Positions 18,843 through 31,520 of a DNA stretch of 64,000 bases are shown one piece after another. The stretch is from Acanthopleura granulata. Taxonomy: Eukaryota > Mollusca > Polyplacophora > Chitonida > Chitonidae. The stretch covers positions 20,662,120 to 20,726,119 of the forward strand of contig JABBOT010000002.1 of assembly GCA_016165875.1 (NCBI GenBank), read 5' to 3'. The position numbers were made by a program, and so were the translations under genes. The notes below the pieces were generated by a model. That model saw nothing but the letters and a program-made list of their open reading frames with translations. It ran no database searches and was not told where the DNA came from. The stretch's first letter is position 1, and each line of letters opens with the position of its first letter.

Positions 18843-21800
18843 GGTGAAGAGCTCACTTGTCAACCAATCAAAGTCAGGTCTGATTTTTCACCACAGTTCA
18901 ACCACTGGCTGACTTCAAAGCGTCAGTTCTATCCTTCACAAATCAGCAAATGGTGTTATCTTCACATGGGCTAGCGTCATATGACTAAAGTCGTTCCTCT
19001 GTGACACATTGTCACTGGTATCTGCATTGATGGTTGAGTTACATTTTTGGACTTTGTTTTATTTGCAAATCATCTGCAAAAAAAAATCAAAATCACTGAT
19101 CTACCTGACACGAAATACCTGGCATTTAACTAACAGGGTAAATATTTAATAGCTCAGTGATGACCTGAAAGGTGGCTTATACACATGGCCAACTGACAAC
19201 TGTAAAAGAAAACACAACACTACAGCAAATGTACATGCGTATTGATAAAAGAATCCTATACATAGAAGAAAAAGGCCATTTGTACTTTTGTGATGTAAGA
19301 TAACACAGATATTGTAGTTCAAAGTAAATAAAAACACCCACATGGGGAAAACTGAACAAGCGGCCACACTCTCAAGGGCAAGATATTTATACAACACAAG
19401 AAGTCATCTGTTTCCACTGTGACATCAGCAGTACTTAGTTCACCATTTTGCCATATCAAAGTAGTGTTAAATCAGCTGTTTTCCTTGTGATTACAAGATA
19501 ATTCTGATTTACTTTACAGCCATTTTCAATGGTAAAGTGGTAGTGTATTACCTCTGGGGTTATTCCCCAAGGTCACAACCAGGAGGTCACAATGCATGGC
19601 CTTTGACTGTTATAATAAACGGGACAGTGTTTTGCACACAAAAGAGTGTCTGGCCCCTAATACTGAAGAGCATAGTTTACGGATGACATGACACCATTTC
19701 CAGTTTCTCTAAAATGACTCATCTTATGGCTCAGTAAGAATTCCAGATTAAAAGGTGATTTATACAGTTAACAAGCACGTCATAAAAAAATGCCTATGAT
19801 CGTTTAGGTCTGTATGGACCCTATTTTGAAATAGCTTTGGTTATATTTTTTGTTGTCTTTTCTTTTAAGGTATAACTGGGCTGGGAAAACTTAAATACAA
19901 CAATCTTCATCATTGGTAGTGTAGTAGAGTAGAGTCAGTCTAGGTATAGATTACTATGCAGATACAGTGTGTGTGTTAGGTGGCTAACTTTAATTGAGAA
20001 TTACTAACCTTTGTATTCATTTGTGTAATATGAATTTAGCATCAGTAGATTTGTCTAGTTTTGTAGTTCTATTTAGAAATAATTAAATGTACGAAGTTGT
20101 TGTGATGTAATGTAAAATAGCAAAAATTTTTATCTTCTGTAGCAGAAATTTCATATTGAAAGGCTTAAAACTTAAAGTGCCATTTACTGTATAAAATTCA
20201 TCTTTCTCAGAGTAATGTACCCATATGAAATCTAAATGATGCTGTTAAATTGATTGAGATGTTATGTTTAGGAAAAGAAATACTTAAAGAGATTATGTAT
20301 ATAGAAAACTAGGCTCTAGTTGGTGTGCAAATCTGGAATGGTCATTAGGGCAGGGTCTGTCCTCCGTGAGTGAGGTCCGCACTGGGGTTATAAAAGACCA
20401 GCTCTAATGAAGTTCCAGGGGGAGACACCCAGAGACGCCCAGAGTCACCCCAGTCAGTATGGTCAGGCCCAGGGAGATCTATGTATCAGCTTACTACATG
20501 TACCATGTAACACAGCCAGGTGGTGTTCAATATAGATGACAGCCTTCAACTATACCATGTTGTTGTGGTTTTCACTCTACCAAGCTGGTCTCCCCAATTG
20601 ACAACTAACCAGACAGCCCCTCCAGCTTGGTTACAAAGGCTTGGTTACAGTAGACTGACCTCTCTTGTCTTCACATGCCGATGCATAAAAATTGGATAAG
20701 TATTTGCCAAGAAATGTTCAAGAAACAGAAGCTTTGTACATATTGGACAAAGGTCTCTTGGGACATACCACTTTCACCAAAGGAGTGTTTTCAATTATGT
20801 CAGGTACCTATTTGCAGGCTTGTGTAACTTTGATTGGTACAAAGGAAAGCTGTTTTGTTAAGAAAATAACATAAGATTCAATTCATATTACAAAAACTGC
20901 TAATTTACATAGGAAACACATTCTGTATATTTCATTTCGTATAGAATTTTAGAAAATGGAAGGATCAATCCTTTAAAAACTTTACGGTACTGTCGTGTAA
21001 ACTGGTGGTGCAAAATAAACAAAGGACAGACCAAAAGCAAATGATTAAGCGACAATATATCCTGACAACCCAAGCAAAGTGATAGGCAACGTGAATACTT
21101 AACTGATTGGCTACAAAACAACTGACACGTTAATTTTCATGCTGTCAACTTACCAACCTTGGTAACAACTTGCATATGCTAAGTTGCCACAATGTACTAT
21201 AAACTTGGATAACATTGCCGCTTACTACCGGTCCCCAGTGATACGTCCTGTTCCTCTGAAATATGCGATGTATCTCATCTTCAAAATCACAACATACGTT
21301 CAAAACTAAATATTACCTGATGCAAGTCCTGTGCAAGGCGATCAGACTAGTAAACTCTGCCTATTTGGTTTCGTAATTAACAAGCTTGTTTTTTAAACGT
21401 TTCACCACCATGTCATCATGGGCGTTACGCGCATGACCGGACACTGGTACATGTCCATTAACTGATGACACTACAATATATGAGCACTTTACTTCAATTA
21501 AATACAGCACTGGGATACTTTCCAAGCAAGAAACAGTGTGTGACATTCTCTATGTTGATGGCTTCGCTTATTTCAAGAGGGTGGAAAAATGACGTCTTTG
21601 ACAGTGTGCTACTCTTTGTAAGGTTACGTTTCTTTGTTTTGGTAGTAATATGTGGCATAGTAAGATTGTTCTGCCTGATGTGACTAAGAGCATCCTGTGA
21701 TATCAGTGTGGTAGGAGTATGGTGCCTGTCTTCTGTTCAGCCTGTCATGTGCGATTGCGAAACGAAGGTAGTGATGAGGCCTTAAACACTGTTTAGAAAA

Positions 21801-23647
21801 TTGGAGATTTTGATCTTTACCATGCCAGGACCTATACCTATTAGAGAGCGAAACATATAATAGTAACTTTATCCCTATGTGAAAGAAGTATTTGTGACAA
21901 CAAACTTAAAATACCATGTCAGCAGAAACTAAAATTACCCAGGCCAAGTAGGCCTACCTCAGGCTGTTTTGTGTTCATTGTGAATGTAAATGGGTAATGG
22001 CCAGAAGTACCAAATCTGATCTGAGTAATTATATTTACGCAGTAGCTCTTGTCATGGTGAGATGGAGGATTTTATTATTTTTATTCATGCCTGTCGTCTA
22101 CTACAATCAGAAAGTTTCTGTGTGGCATACACATTATCACTGTTTCCAATTTGGCCTTTATCATAAAAGTAATAGTTCCTGACTTGATTGACATGTTTGA
22201 TACATGAATGTCTCTGCAGCACAGAAAGTAATGCGTGAACATCCGTAAAGGAAACAGTTTCAAATAGAGCTCATAAATAGCTATCCAGAAATATCTGATG
22301 TGACTTATTGGAGGCTCTGATGGCCTAAGCAAAAGGGTCCAAATTGTAGGAAAACACATCGTTTTCTGCTGTGACGTTGCAGTGCTTGTGTATTACATCA
22401 GTGTTTTATCAGCACAAACGCACCAAGATGTATGACCTCCTGCAGGGAAGCCTTGCCATTCAGCAAGCCAAATGATGGACAAATCTTATGTTTTATTTCA
22501 GTACTGGTAAAGTGTCTTTCTTTAACAGCTGTTACTTTGGAAATTGACATTTGACTGTGCTCCGTTGGTTAACGTGAAACTCAGCCATTCTGGCTGGGCT
22601 GTGACACTTTTACAACACTTTTGTCACCTGAAACTGTAGTATGCTGTTAGAGTTGTGATTAAAACTTAAGTATATATGTAAATTTATAACCTGAAATGAT
22701 CTAGAAACCTATTCTCATCATAGCACAATGGTTTGGAAATATTTTGTAGTGTTATTTACACCTGTACTAGTTATAATTAAAACACATAACATTAAAAGAG
22801 TTCCCTGTCCCTATGTTATTACATATTACACTGAAATTCAACTCAGAAGATTTACATCACAGCTTATAAACAGCTGATACCTATTAGTTCACTGATTGGT
22901 CAGGCTTGCATAAGGTTATAAGCATGGACGTCTTCACATCCCCAGGCAGCAGCAAAATACCCTACACTTCAAACAAAGACAATTCAGCAACCAGTCCTGA
23001 CAAATTCAAGCGGGTTTTTGTATTCAAAAGAGAATTTTGTAATCTTTTTAATAAACAGTGCCTTAGTCATTAGCTGTCTTTTACTGTAATATTCTGACAT
23101 TTACCTTGTCGATCAACATTTTAATAGCTAGTCTCCAATTCTTTTGTGTGCAGCGCCTTGAAAAGCATTGCTGCTGCTTAATTTTGCTAATGATATCCCA
23201 TCCCTTTCAGCAATTTTAGCATTAAAGTTCAGGTGTAGTATATTTTGCATTTTGAAATTTATTCGAAAAATCTTCTTGGAAAACGACACCAAAGTGGGCC
23301 AAAATGTGGATATTTGCCAATATTTCTGGCTGACAGAATGTAGGTTATACATGAGAGATAAGAGTTCCAGGTTGATGACAGAGAGAGAGATTTGCTTTAT
23401 AAGCCAAAAAGTTTTGCGTTCAGGAAGGCATGTGTCACCCCTTAAATGTCTACCAACTGAATGAATGTCAAAAATATAAACTATGCAGGTGGTACATTTA
23501 ACATTGTTGAATTATAATATGACTGTGCAGATTTGTTTGATATACAGGTGTATGTTACAGGTGTATGTTACATGTGTGTGTTACAGGTGTATGTTAGCCT
23601 TATATATTTGTTCTGATACCATTCTAACCTTTTTTTTTTTTTTTCAG
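18843..23647. other. divergent intergenic region between GTPBP1 and JOSD
   Basis: The GTPBP1 5' leader and promoter must lie in the left end, and any non-coding JOSD first exon in the right part. Open frames in it are short and show no domain. A TATAAAAG element at 20387-20394 is the only promoter-like motif that stands out. Short GTGTATGTTACAG-type repeats occur at 23545-23597. I see no RNA gene. Confidence 0.5.
20387..20394 (+). promoter_or_regulatory. TATA-box-like element
   Basis: GGGGTTATAAAAGACC holds a consensus TATAAAAG in a locally GC-rich stretch (20340-20470). No coding exon follows within several hundred bases except a 26-codon frame starting at 20459. It could drive a non-coding first exon of the Josephin gene 3.3 kb downstream, or mean nothing. 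Confidence 0.2.
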
Positions 23648-23831
23648 ATGCTGAGATTGGCCTGAGAACAGAACATGTAACATGATTTCCTTGTGCATTA
23701 TCATTGCATTAACGTACTGTTGTAATGACAAATAAGTGAGCATTGTTTTGATATCAGTTCTGGAGACATTATATTCAGATGTTTTTGAAGAAAGTGACAG
23801 AAGGGTGTGGTTGAAGCGTTGATGTGTCCCA

Positions 23832-26266
23832 ATGCACTGGATGCGTGAAACTTCCCGTCCAGGTGGTAGAGGAATGGAGAGTAACAAGACTGAGCAGCTC
23901 TATCATGAGAAACAGGTGAAGGAGTTATGTGCCCTTCATGCACTCAATAACCTGTTCCAGGATAACAAGGCTTTCTCAAAGAAAGGGTTGGATGATATTT
24001 GCACAAGGTATTTCCAGATTAAAAATCCAGCAACTATAACTGGAGCTATTGGGATTTCTTTCCTAATCCTTTCCTAATACAATCCTAAAAGTATTTTCAT
24101 TGTCATTGATGTGTGTCAGTGTGGTTAATATACTTCGAAGGATCATGCAAATGATATACAAAATCATGATTGCCATTTGATTTTCTGGATCTGTTTTGTG
24201 TTGGACTTCATGTTATCTAGTAAGAGGGTTCAGTAAGAGGAAGATGAAGAGTTTTTTAGATATTGTACCTTGTTACTTGTTACAGTGGGATGGTTAAATA
24301 ATGTTAAGGTAGATAATTAAATAATTCTTGAGGACAGTTTTAGGAACTGCACAATTTATTGGAAAATAAGCCTGGATTCTATATCTCTTTAAATCATCAC
24401 ATTTATGGCTAAGATCTAGTAATGCTACCCAAAATATAAGAACAAAAATGTCACTTATTAACTTGGTGTTCAGCATTATGAGGAAGACTAGCCAGGCTAC
24501 TTTCACTGTATGGTGTCTGAGTAGTACAGTTTTGATTTTATGATTGTTTGATTTTTTTCTGGTGTGCAGGTTGTCCTCTGACCATTTCATCAATCCTCAC
24601 CGCAGCATGTTTGGATTGGGGAACTATGACGTCAATGTCATCATGGCAGCATTGCAAACCAAAGAGTGTGAAACTGTCTGGTTTGACAAAAGAAAGTAAG
24701 TATTTTGTGTGGGCCATCGAGCCTTTATTTTTGATGTTGAGCAGGAGTGAGATTGTGACATCTAGATTCACACTCCCCAAATTCTTCATTGTTTCAGGCG
24801 GGTGTTTTACGGACACCTGGATTATGTTTCAGAAGTGTGCTAGGTGTCGGAGTGTGATAGCATGCCTCAAATACGAAGACCTGGGGCATGTAAAACACCC
24901 TCGTGATTCTGCCTTTGTTCTGGTATTGTTTTCTGTCCACTTTCCAACCATTTCCTGGATTCAAGCTTCTGTCTAGTAGCTTAAGATTCTAAAACCAGCA
25001 GCCTTGCTTATTCGTTGCCATAGTGCTCATTATCACTTAAGACATTAGACCTTGTTACGAACATCCCCGTGGCTGACACTATATGGTGTTAAGAATGATG
25101 TCGATACCCAGGTAAGCAAAGACTGAAACCAGCAAATGAATTTTCCGCCAATTAAGTGCTACACAACTGAAGTCAGTGATATAGTATGGAATTTTGGATT
25201 GAACAGTGACTCATATGGTGTGTTATTGTAGATATGTATTTCTTTGTTTTGAACTGTTTAACATCACACTCAGTACTTTTTCATTTATGCAGTAGTGGCC
25301 ATTTTAATTGCTGGAAAAACTATCAACCAACAAGTTACTGACAAACTTGTTTGCTATGTTTGGCAGGCATACAGATATTTACATCATATTATCAACTCAG
25401 TTGGTTATCGCGCTAGTGTAGCATAATGACCTAGATGCCTCCCACCCATTCAAGTCTACAATCCAAATTACTTAATGGTTGCAAAAAAACCTGAAGATGC
25501 AGAACGTTCAGAGCTACTTACTGTTTGGCTGAGTTGAGGCTGGAACAGTCCTCGTAGTGGCGATTTCTGCTGGGAATCAAAAACATGAGGAATATGTAGT
25601 GATGTGTGCTTCCTTCTCCGGCCATACATAGGAAAGCCTGCCAGGAACTTGTGTATGGTCGTGTTTTTCCCCTGGCTTCTCCGTGGTTTCCTCCCACCAT
25701 TATGCTGACCACCATCGTATAAGTGAAGTATTCTTGAGCACAGCATAGAACACCATTCAAATAAATAAATAAATAAATATATCATATTATCAAAGAATAC
25801 AGAAAATGCTCTCAATATTTCCAGCTCTTGATCTTTTATCAGCCATAAAGTTTTGGTATTCGTTTTTGATTGTAGAGACATTGATTGTCTTGTGTTCAAG
25901 AACATCAAAGGATTCATCTTAAACATTCCAACAGAATTTAAACTCGGGGTACTAAGGTTGCCAATCAAGAGGAAGCACTGGATTGCCATTCGTGAAATTC
26001 ATCAGACATACTATAACTTTGATTCTAAACTTCCCTCTCCAGAGGTCATAGGTCATGAGGACCAGTTTAAGACTTACCTCCGTGATCAGCTGCTCAACAG
26101 AGATGCAGAACTGTTACTTGTTGTGTCACAAGATGTCAGTAGCGCAGCCTCCTGGAGGAAAGGGGAGGTAACTACAGACTGTAATGGCAGCGACAAGAGT
26201 TCTTCAGGGTTAATAGACAGCAGCAAGCACAAATTAAACTGTGTGGTGGAGAATGGAGACACATGA
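23832..26266 (+). CDS. JOSD1: Josephin-domain deubiquitinase (JOSD1/2 type)
   Basis: Three coding exons (23832-24007, 24570-24695, 25876-26266) join in frame to 230 aa, or 216 aa if translation starts at the second in-frame methionine cluster (ATG at 23874), which better matches vertebrate JOSD1/2 (about 190-200 aa). The catalytic cysteine is in [11 protein letters not shown] (Cys33 of the long form), the histidine in KRKHWIAIR (His135) and the acidic third residue in YYNFDSKL (Asp150). [13 protein letters not shown] in exon 2 is a hallmark of JOSD1/JOSD2. There is no ataxin-3 UIM or polyglutamine tail. The enzyme cleaves ubiquitin from proteins; JOSD1 acts at membranes and in endocytosis. 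The C-terminal extension after SSAASWRKG (about 40 residues, Ser- and Asp-rich) is not in vertebrate forms. A T17 run then CAG at 23630-23647 marks the likely upstream acceptor, implying a non-coding first exon. Confidence 0.93.
25405..25785 (+). mobile_element. SINE family A interrupted by unrelated DNA, in JOSD intron 2
   Basis: The tRNA-like head is at about 25405-25460 (TATCGCGCTAGTGTAGCATA) and the body resumes near 25610 with GGCCATACATAGGAAAGCCT, ending in AAATAAATAAATAAATAAAT at 25760-25780. About 150 bases in between do not match other copies, so the element was either broken by an insertion or is two partial copies. It ends about 95 bases before JOSD exon 3. Confidence 0.65.
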
Positions 26267-27331
26267 AACAGTTGGGTCCACATGTACTCATCATGGAAAT
26301 ATCACCCTTTAGTTGATAGTAATCATAACCCATTTCCTTACTGATTTGCTCATACTTTTCTTACATTGAACTCAACATGTACTTAGTCTGAAACTTCATT
26401 GCAGTTTTTTCATGGAGATTACAGGTAGATCATGTGTGTACCTTCGGTCTGCCTGTTGAGATGGATGCAGTGTGTTTATGTTAGCCTTTATTTGTTTTGC
26501 AAGGGTAACTGATGCCATTTGCCTACTGTCTCAAGTAGTGTGACATAAGGTTGACAGTTACTCTAAAGGTCCCTCCATACAATGAGCACATTGGGATGCA
26601 GGTTAGAGCCTTTTAGCTTGGCTCGGATTTTAGTCTCCTTATTATACTCCTACTCTCTGGTTTATATCCAAAAAACTACTCTTTTAAGAAACTATCATTT
26701 TCATCAAGTCAGCTTTAGATGTAAAGAAAGCTGATCCATGTTTGCAGGATGATAACTGATAATTTACTGTTACCATGTGAGAATTCCACTCATAATTCTA
26801 TGGTAACAGAAACACTGTACATGTAGAATACAAGTAGCTGTAGAATCAGTGGCTTTGTGAGAACAGGACGTTACAGTTTGGCCTAGACTGAATTCGCCGA
26901 GGTGAACTGAAACAACAGTACAACAACTGATTGATGATTTACAAGTAAATTATCTAAGTAAAGATTTGTGAGCAGGAGGACTCTTAAACCATGTTTATTT
27001 TTTTTTTTTTTTTTCTTTGATTTTTATTTTAATTTTTTTATTTATTGCATTTGAAAGTCTTGTATTTTAGGTACGTCATGAACTTGTTTTATTTCACATA
27101 GTGCCCTTTGTACATTCTGAATTACACATATCATGTGGAAGAGTAGCTATTTGCATTGTGGTTTCTAGGGTTGGAGGGTGAGGTGTATTAAGGTGGATCA
27201 CTTGGCCATTTAATTATGTTACCTGATCATGGTATTTGTGAAAACTGTCATTCACATGTTTTTTTTCCCCCATTTTTCACTGAGTCGTATGAAATGAATT
27301 ACCTCATCATGGAATTGTCTTTAATGACTTA

Positions 27332-27337
27332 AATAAA
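27332..27337 (+). terminator. candidate JOSD polyadenylation signal
   Basis: AATAAA lies 1.07 kb past the JOSD stop codon, and the following 30 bases include a TTTTCTTGT stretch that could serve as the downstream element. It is the first canonical hexamer after the stop. Confidence 0.45.
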
Positions 27338-27696
27338 TCTGAAACTGAATTTTCTTGTAACAGGATTACACGTTTTTCTTACTGTTCTGAATTTTTCTGC
27401 CACTTTCTTTCAGGTGGTAATTAATTAATCAGTTAATTGCACTCTTCAGTAATTTCAAAATCAAATCATCACCAACATTTGTTTGTTTCTTACATACATC
27501 TGCACAGCCTTACATTCCATCAGCATTGCAAGGTTGGTGACAATCTGAGTTCAAATACAGTTTCTATTCAAATCAGTTATGGCTCAAATCAAGAGGTAGA
27601 CTTCCCAGAGCTTGGTTCCCTCCAACCAGCAGAAGTGAAATGCGCATGAGTGTGACACAAAACTGCAATGAAATTAAGTAGTACTAGTTTTAACCC

Positions 27697-27955
27697 AGAG
27701 GCCTCTGTGGCCAAAGGATTAACGTGCCAGCGTGGTATGACCCAGGTGCCTCTCACCAATGGGGTCCAGCTCATGCTGGCTTCCTCTCCGGTGGTACGTG
27801 GGAAGCTCCACCAGCAACCTGTGAATGATCGTGGATTTCTGTTGGGCTCTGCCCTGTTTACTCACACCATAATGCTAGCTGCCTTAGTATAAGTGAAATA
27901 TTCTTGAGTATGGTGTAAAACACAAATCAAATGGAATAAATAAACAAACAGTTTT
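27697..27955 (+). mobile_element. SINE family A, near full-length
   Basis: Begins with the tRNA-like GCCTCTGTGGCCAAAGGATT (A-box region), continues through CTCATGCTGGCTTCCTCTCC and TAAGTGAAATATTCTTGAGT, and ends in an AAATAAAC tail. Orientation follows the JOSD gene, just beyond its likely 3' end. Confidence 0.8.
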
Positions 27956-28172
27956 AATCTGTGGGCCAAGTCTCAGATTTTAAGATATTGTTACCACCTA
28001 CCGTGGCCCCCTCAGACACATGTAGTTTCGTATGGGTAAATTTACTTTTAATGAATGTACCCAATACAGTGTTCAATGTGCTAACTGGCATATTGCCAAC
28101 TATTGAACTTTGTTTTTGAAATCCTCAGTCATCTTGGAAACAGTGTGTTCACCTTTAGGAATACTTTCTAAC

Positions 28173-28281
28173 CTAGTACAAGCAGGTCCTGTCCAACATA
28201 ATGGCAGTATTGTTGGTGAAGCAAGGCGTTTTAACCTGACCTGGAGGAGGTGGAGGTGACGGAGACTGCCGAACATTTTCC
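28173..28281 (-). CDS. possible alternative last exon of SNX29, proline-rich
   Basis: On the minus strand a strong acceptor (TTGTTTTCTGGTTTCAG) at the 28282 side opens a 35-codon frame ending in TAG at 28175-28173. If joined to SNX29 exon 21 (which ends phase 2 with GG) the frame stays open and reads ENVRQSPSPPPPPGQ and onwards. The annotated last exon at 36520-36385 has the same phase. The join would skip 8.7 kb, including the large minisatellite. It might equally be a chance frame or part of an unseen gene; the only evidence is phase, acceptor quality and location on the right strand. Confidence 0.25.
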
Positions 28282-31200
28282 CTGAAACCAGAAAACAACA
28301 ATGACACAAAGCTTTTATATTGCGACATTAGGACATTCTTCTGTGGTTATTTCAAGCCAACACAAGCTGACTTCAAGTTTAAAGGATCATGGGGAAAATT
28401 CCAAATGGAGTCTTCTGAGGAGTCTTTCCACTGGTAACAGCAAACACCAGAAGAAAGTTTGATTCAGTCAAACACACTTCCAGTTACTCACAATCTGCAA
28501 TCAGCAATGTATGCACAATATTTTTGAAAGAATCAAGAATGACACTCTATTCTGTATTCAGCGGCCACGTTTTACAAACATTTTGCCCTTGAATTTGCAT
28601 GGCAACTTTTGATGGCATCCTAAAATATTGTAGGTATTTTGTTATGAGATGTTTTGCCAATGTCATCCTCTGACAGGCTGGAAAAGCCTAAGTGAAGTGA
28701 TCCACCCAATTCACCTTCAGACACATAAACAAACTTCTTTGTGGACAGTTAAATTTAGGAGAATCCAATGGAGTTTATGTATGTGGCAATGTGGAATGCT
28801 AAAACTGTCGAGGGCAGTACTTTTTGATTTATAATGAGTTCAATCCTTCCTCTAAGTATGGAGATTTCTTCACACGCTTGTTCATGCATTTACAGAGACT
28901 CACAGTTTGTTTCTGTTCCTCTGTTCATGGACAGTCTGTTGGTTGTGGCACTGCACATGTACCTGTACAGCAGCAAGATCTCTGCAGATTAAGGAAAGGA
29001 TTTCCGTGAAAGGATTTAAAAGTTTGCCCCCAAAAATGTGCACGTTTAGGGGTAAATTAACATTTTTATGCTCAAACTTACATTCTCCAGGCAGGATATA
29101 ATCCTACCTATTAAACACACATTGGAACACCTGTTCCAAAATCAGCAGAGTTTCAGAATCAGGAAAACTAAGCAGCTTGCTTACTCATGGGTGAAATCTT
29201 GGGTCATTCAGGAGATTTGATAAAATTTCTTGGTACAGTTGTTTCAGGTATTCAGCTGTCTTTACATACTTGAGCAGACTCGATAAGAGGCTCATTTCTT
29301 TTTATCCACGGGAGCACATCATCATCTGTACTATAATCCCTAATACATCTTGTCAGCTTGGTTACAGGGATGGTATGTGTGTGCAAAGTTTCCTTATAAT
29401 CAGCCAAATAACTGGAGAGCTATCATCAAACAAGGCTTTGGAACTTGCTGCACTGTTTTAATACGTTTTATAATCATGCTGTATTTGTGGAATCTTTCCA
29501 TCCTTTAGTTGTCAGGAGGTGTCTAAAAGTGTGACACTGAGTTGCCTGATATTCGTCGCCTATCACAGAGCATTCCACTAACCTGAAGCTGTTAACAACA
29601 CCCAGGAATCAGAGTCCTCTTTGGAACAACTGTAGCAAATTTACACCTCTTGTGACATCAGTTTTCAGCACATGATCAGGAAAGATTGCTCTAGTACTAA
29701 GAGTTTCAAAGACATTTCAGAAAATTTTTAAAATAAAAACTAGTTTCCTGAAGTGTTTAATGAACTTTCACAATGGCATAACGTCAGGTAAGCGTAATCT
29801 TTGCCTAGACCCTGGGTGTCTCTGTGGCTTGCCCTGTATTTCACTAGTGCACGTCTCTGTGGACCCTGTACTTTACTATTGCACGTCTCTGTGGCTTGAC
29901 ATAGAATCTGTCTTAGTCTTGGTGATTGCTGTTACCAGAAGTCAGAGTTTATGGATTGCTGGATTTGCTTAGCTGCATGGACGGTATATACAGCCTTTTT
30001 AGAGAGGCTTAGTCTATTAACGATTACTGACTGAGAGAATAAGATACATAAGTATTTTTTCTTGTTTTTCACAATATACAGCTTTATGCAACACGAAAGA
30101 TGTGTTTTTATTTGCACTTTACCAGAAATGTGTCATAAAGCTGCCACAGCAAAAAGGTTATCAGAGCTATTTATTTATTTGATTGGTATTTTATGCTGTA
30201 CTCAAAAATATTTCATTTATACGACACCTGTCAGTATTATGGTGGGAGGAAACAAGGCAGAGTGGTGCGGGAAACCCATGACCATCCACAAGTTGCTGGC
30301 ACACCTTCCCATGTATGACTGAAGAGGAAGCCGGCTTGAGCTGGACTGAGCTCACAGTGACCACATTGGTGAGAGACACTTGGGTCATTACTGTGCACTA
30401 GTGTGGTTAACCCCTTCGGCCACAGAGGACCCCATTATCATATCTAAATTCACTTCTACTGAACTTATAAACTTGTTAGATTTGTCACCTCAGGTGGTAT
30501 TAATATCATGTCTGACCCATGGGCTATTTGTCAGCTTTCAACAAAAAATGCAAAAGGAGCCAGAAACTTACGCCAAGGCAGACTACAGTCTTTTAACCAT
30601 AGTGGTCTCTTGAATGACAGCTCGTTATGTTGAAAAAATACGATGGTATAAAATAATGACTGGATTTGGATAAGGTATGTTACTCAAGTCAGAGATTGAC
30701 ACTTGAATCCGACAAATAAAACCAGCATATATTACATATATGACACTCCCAAGCCAACAGGATGGCACTAAGACGTGCTATTTTTGGCATAATCCACAAG
30801 CCCAAGATTTGAGTTCAAATATTCCAGAGGCTTCTTTCCTGACAACGTGCCACGGTTTCTTTTTCACCTGCAAACCTGAAAGCCCTGGCAAACACAAGCT
30901 AATTTTGAGAGCACGTCCAAAGAAGTCACAATCTCATTGTGAAACCAGTTATCAACAGGCTAATGTTTACCTCTGAAAAATCAACGTGACAAATATAAAA
31001 TTTTTGATTTGGGAGTATTTTATTTCTCAGTTGACAGCCAAGATTTTTCCAGCAATGTACAACCTTAAGTATTAATCATACAGATAAAATACATGTAGAA
31101 AAAGCCAAAGACAAGAAAAGCTTGAGTTGTCTACTTGTAATGTGAATATCTTGCATCAGGTGATCCTGGTTTGTTTTTGATGATCAATGACTATAGGTCA

Positions 31201-31520
31201 GTAAGTTGTTGGAATTGATGAAATGATACAATAAAACAGGCTCATAAACAGTCATAAAATATTATATTATAATACTTAACTACATTAAACAGTATGATTC
31301 ACATCTGTAAGGATAAGATGACAGTAATCAGTTAATACACATCAGTATGTAACTAGCCTTGAGGCCTGTGTGACAAGATGTCACAGTTTGTAATATGGAC
31401 ACATCAAAGACTACATCGAAACACAGGCACCTAGCAGATACACTGACATGTCAAAAACAGTGAGAATCCGCCACATATAGCCTAGATCAAGCTTGGTGCA
31501 GGAGTTGTTCCACAAGGGTT
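28282..31520. other. intergenic, no gene recognised
   Basis: Small open frames exist on both strands but none shows a domain, codon pattern or matching splice sites. A family A SINE occupies 30165-30425. The stretch 30720-30980 contains GAGTTCAAATATTCC, reminiscent of a SINE B box, but no full element could be aligned. Confidence 0.4.
30165..30425 (-). mobile_element. SINE family A, near full-length
   Basis: Starts with the tail ATTTATTTATTTGATTGGTA, contains TATTATGGTGGGAGGAAAC and GGAAGCCGGCTTGAGCTGG, and ends with the tRNA-like head CTTCGGCCACAGAGGACCCC, which is the reverse complement of the GCCTCTGTGGC start of other copies. Confidence 0.8.

Larger units (their letters stand above)
26267..28172. 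other. JOSD 3' UTR and flank
   Basis: AT-rich sequence follows the JOSD stop. A canonical AATAAA at 27332-27337 is the best 3' end candidate, giving a UTR of about 1.1 kb. A T-rich run sits at 26997-27030. A SINE occupies 27697-27955. No coding region is seen. Confidence 0.5.

Noticed and set aside
24548..24976. 142-codon plus-strand frame overlapping JOSD exon 2
   Set aside because: It is in a different frame from the conserved Josephin exon at 24570-24695 and continues into the intron; the exon reading has clear homology and matching splice phases.
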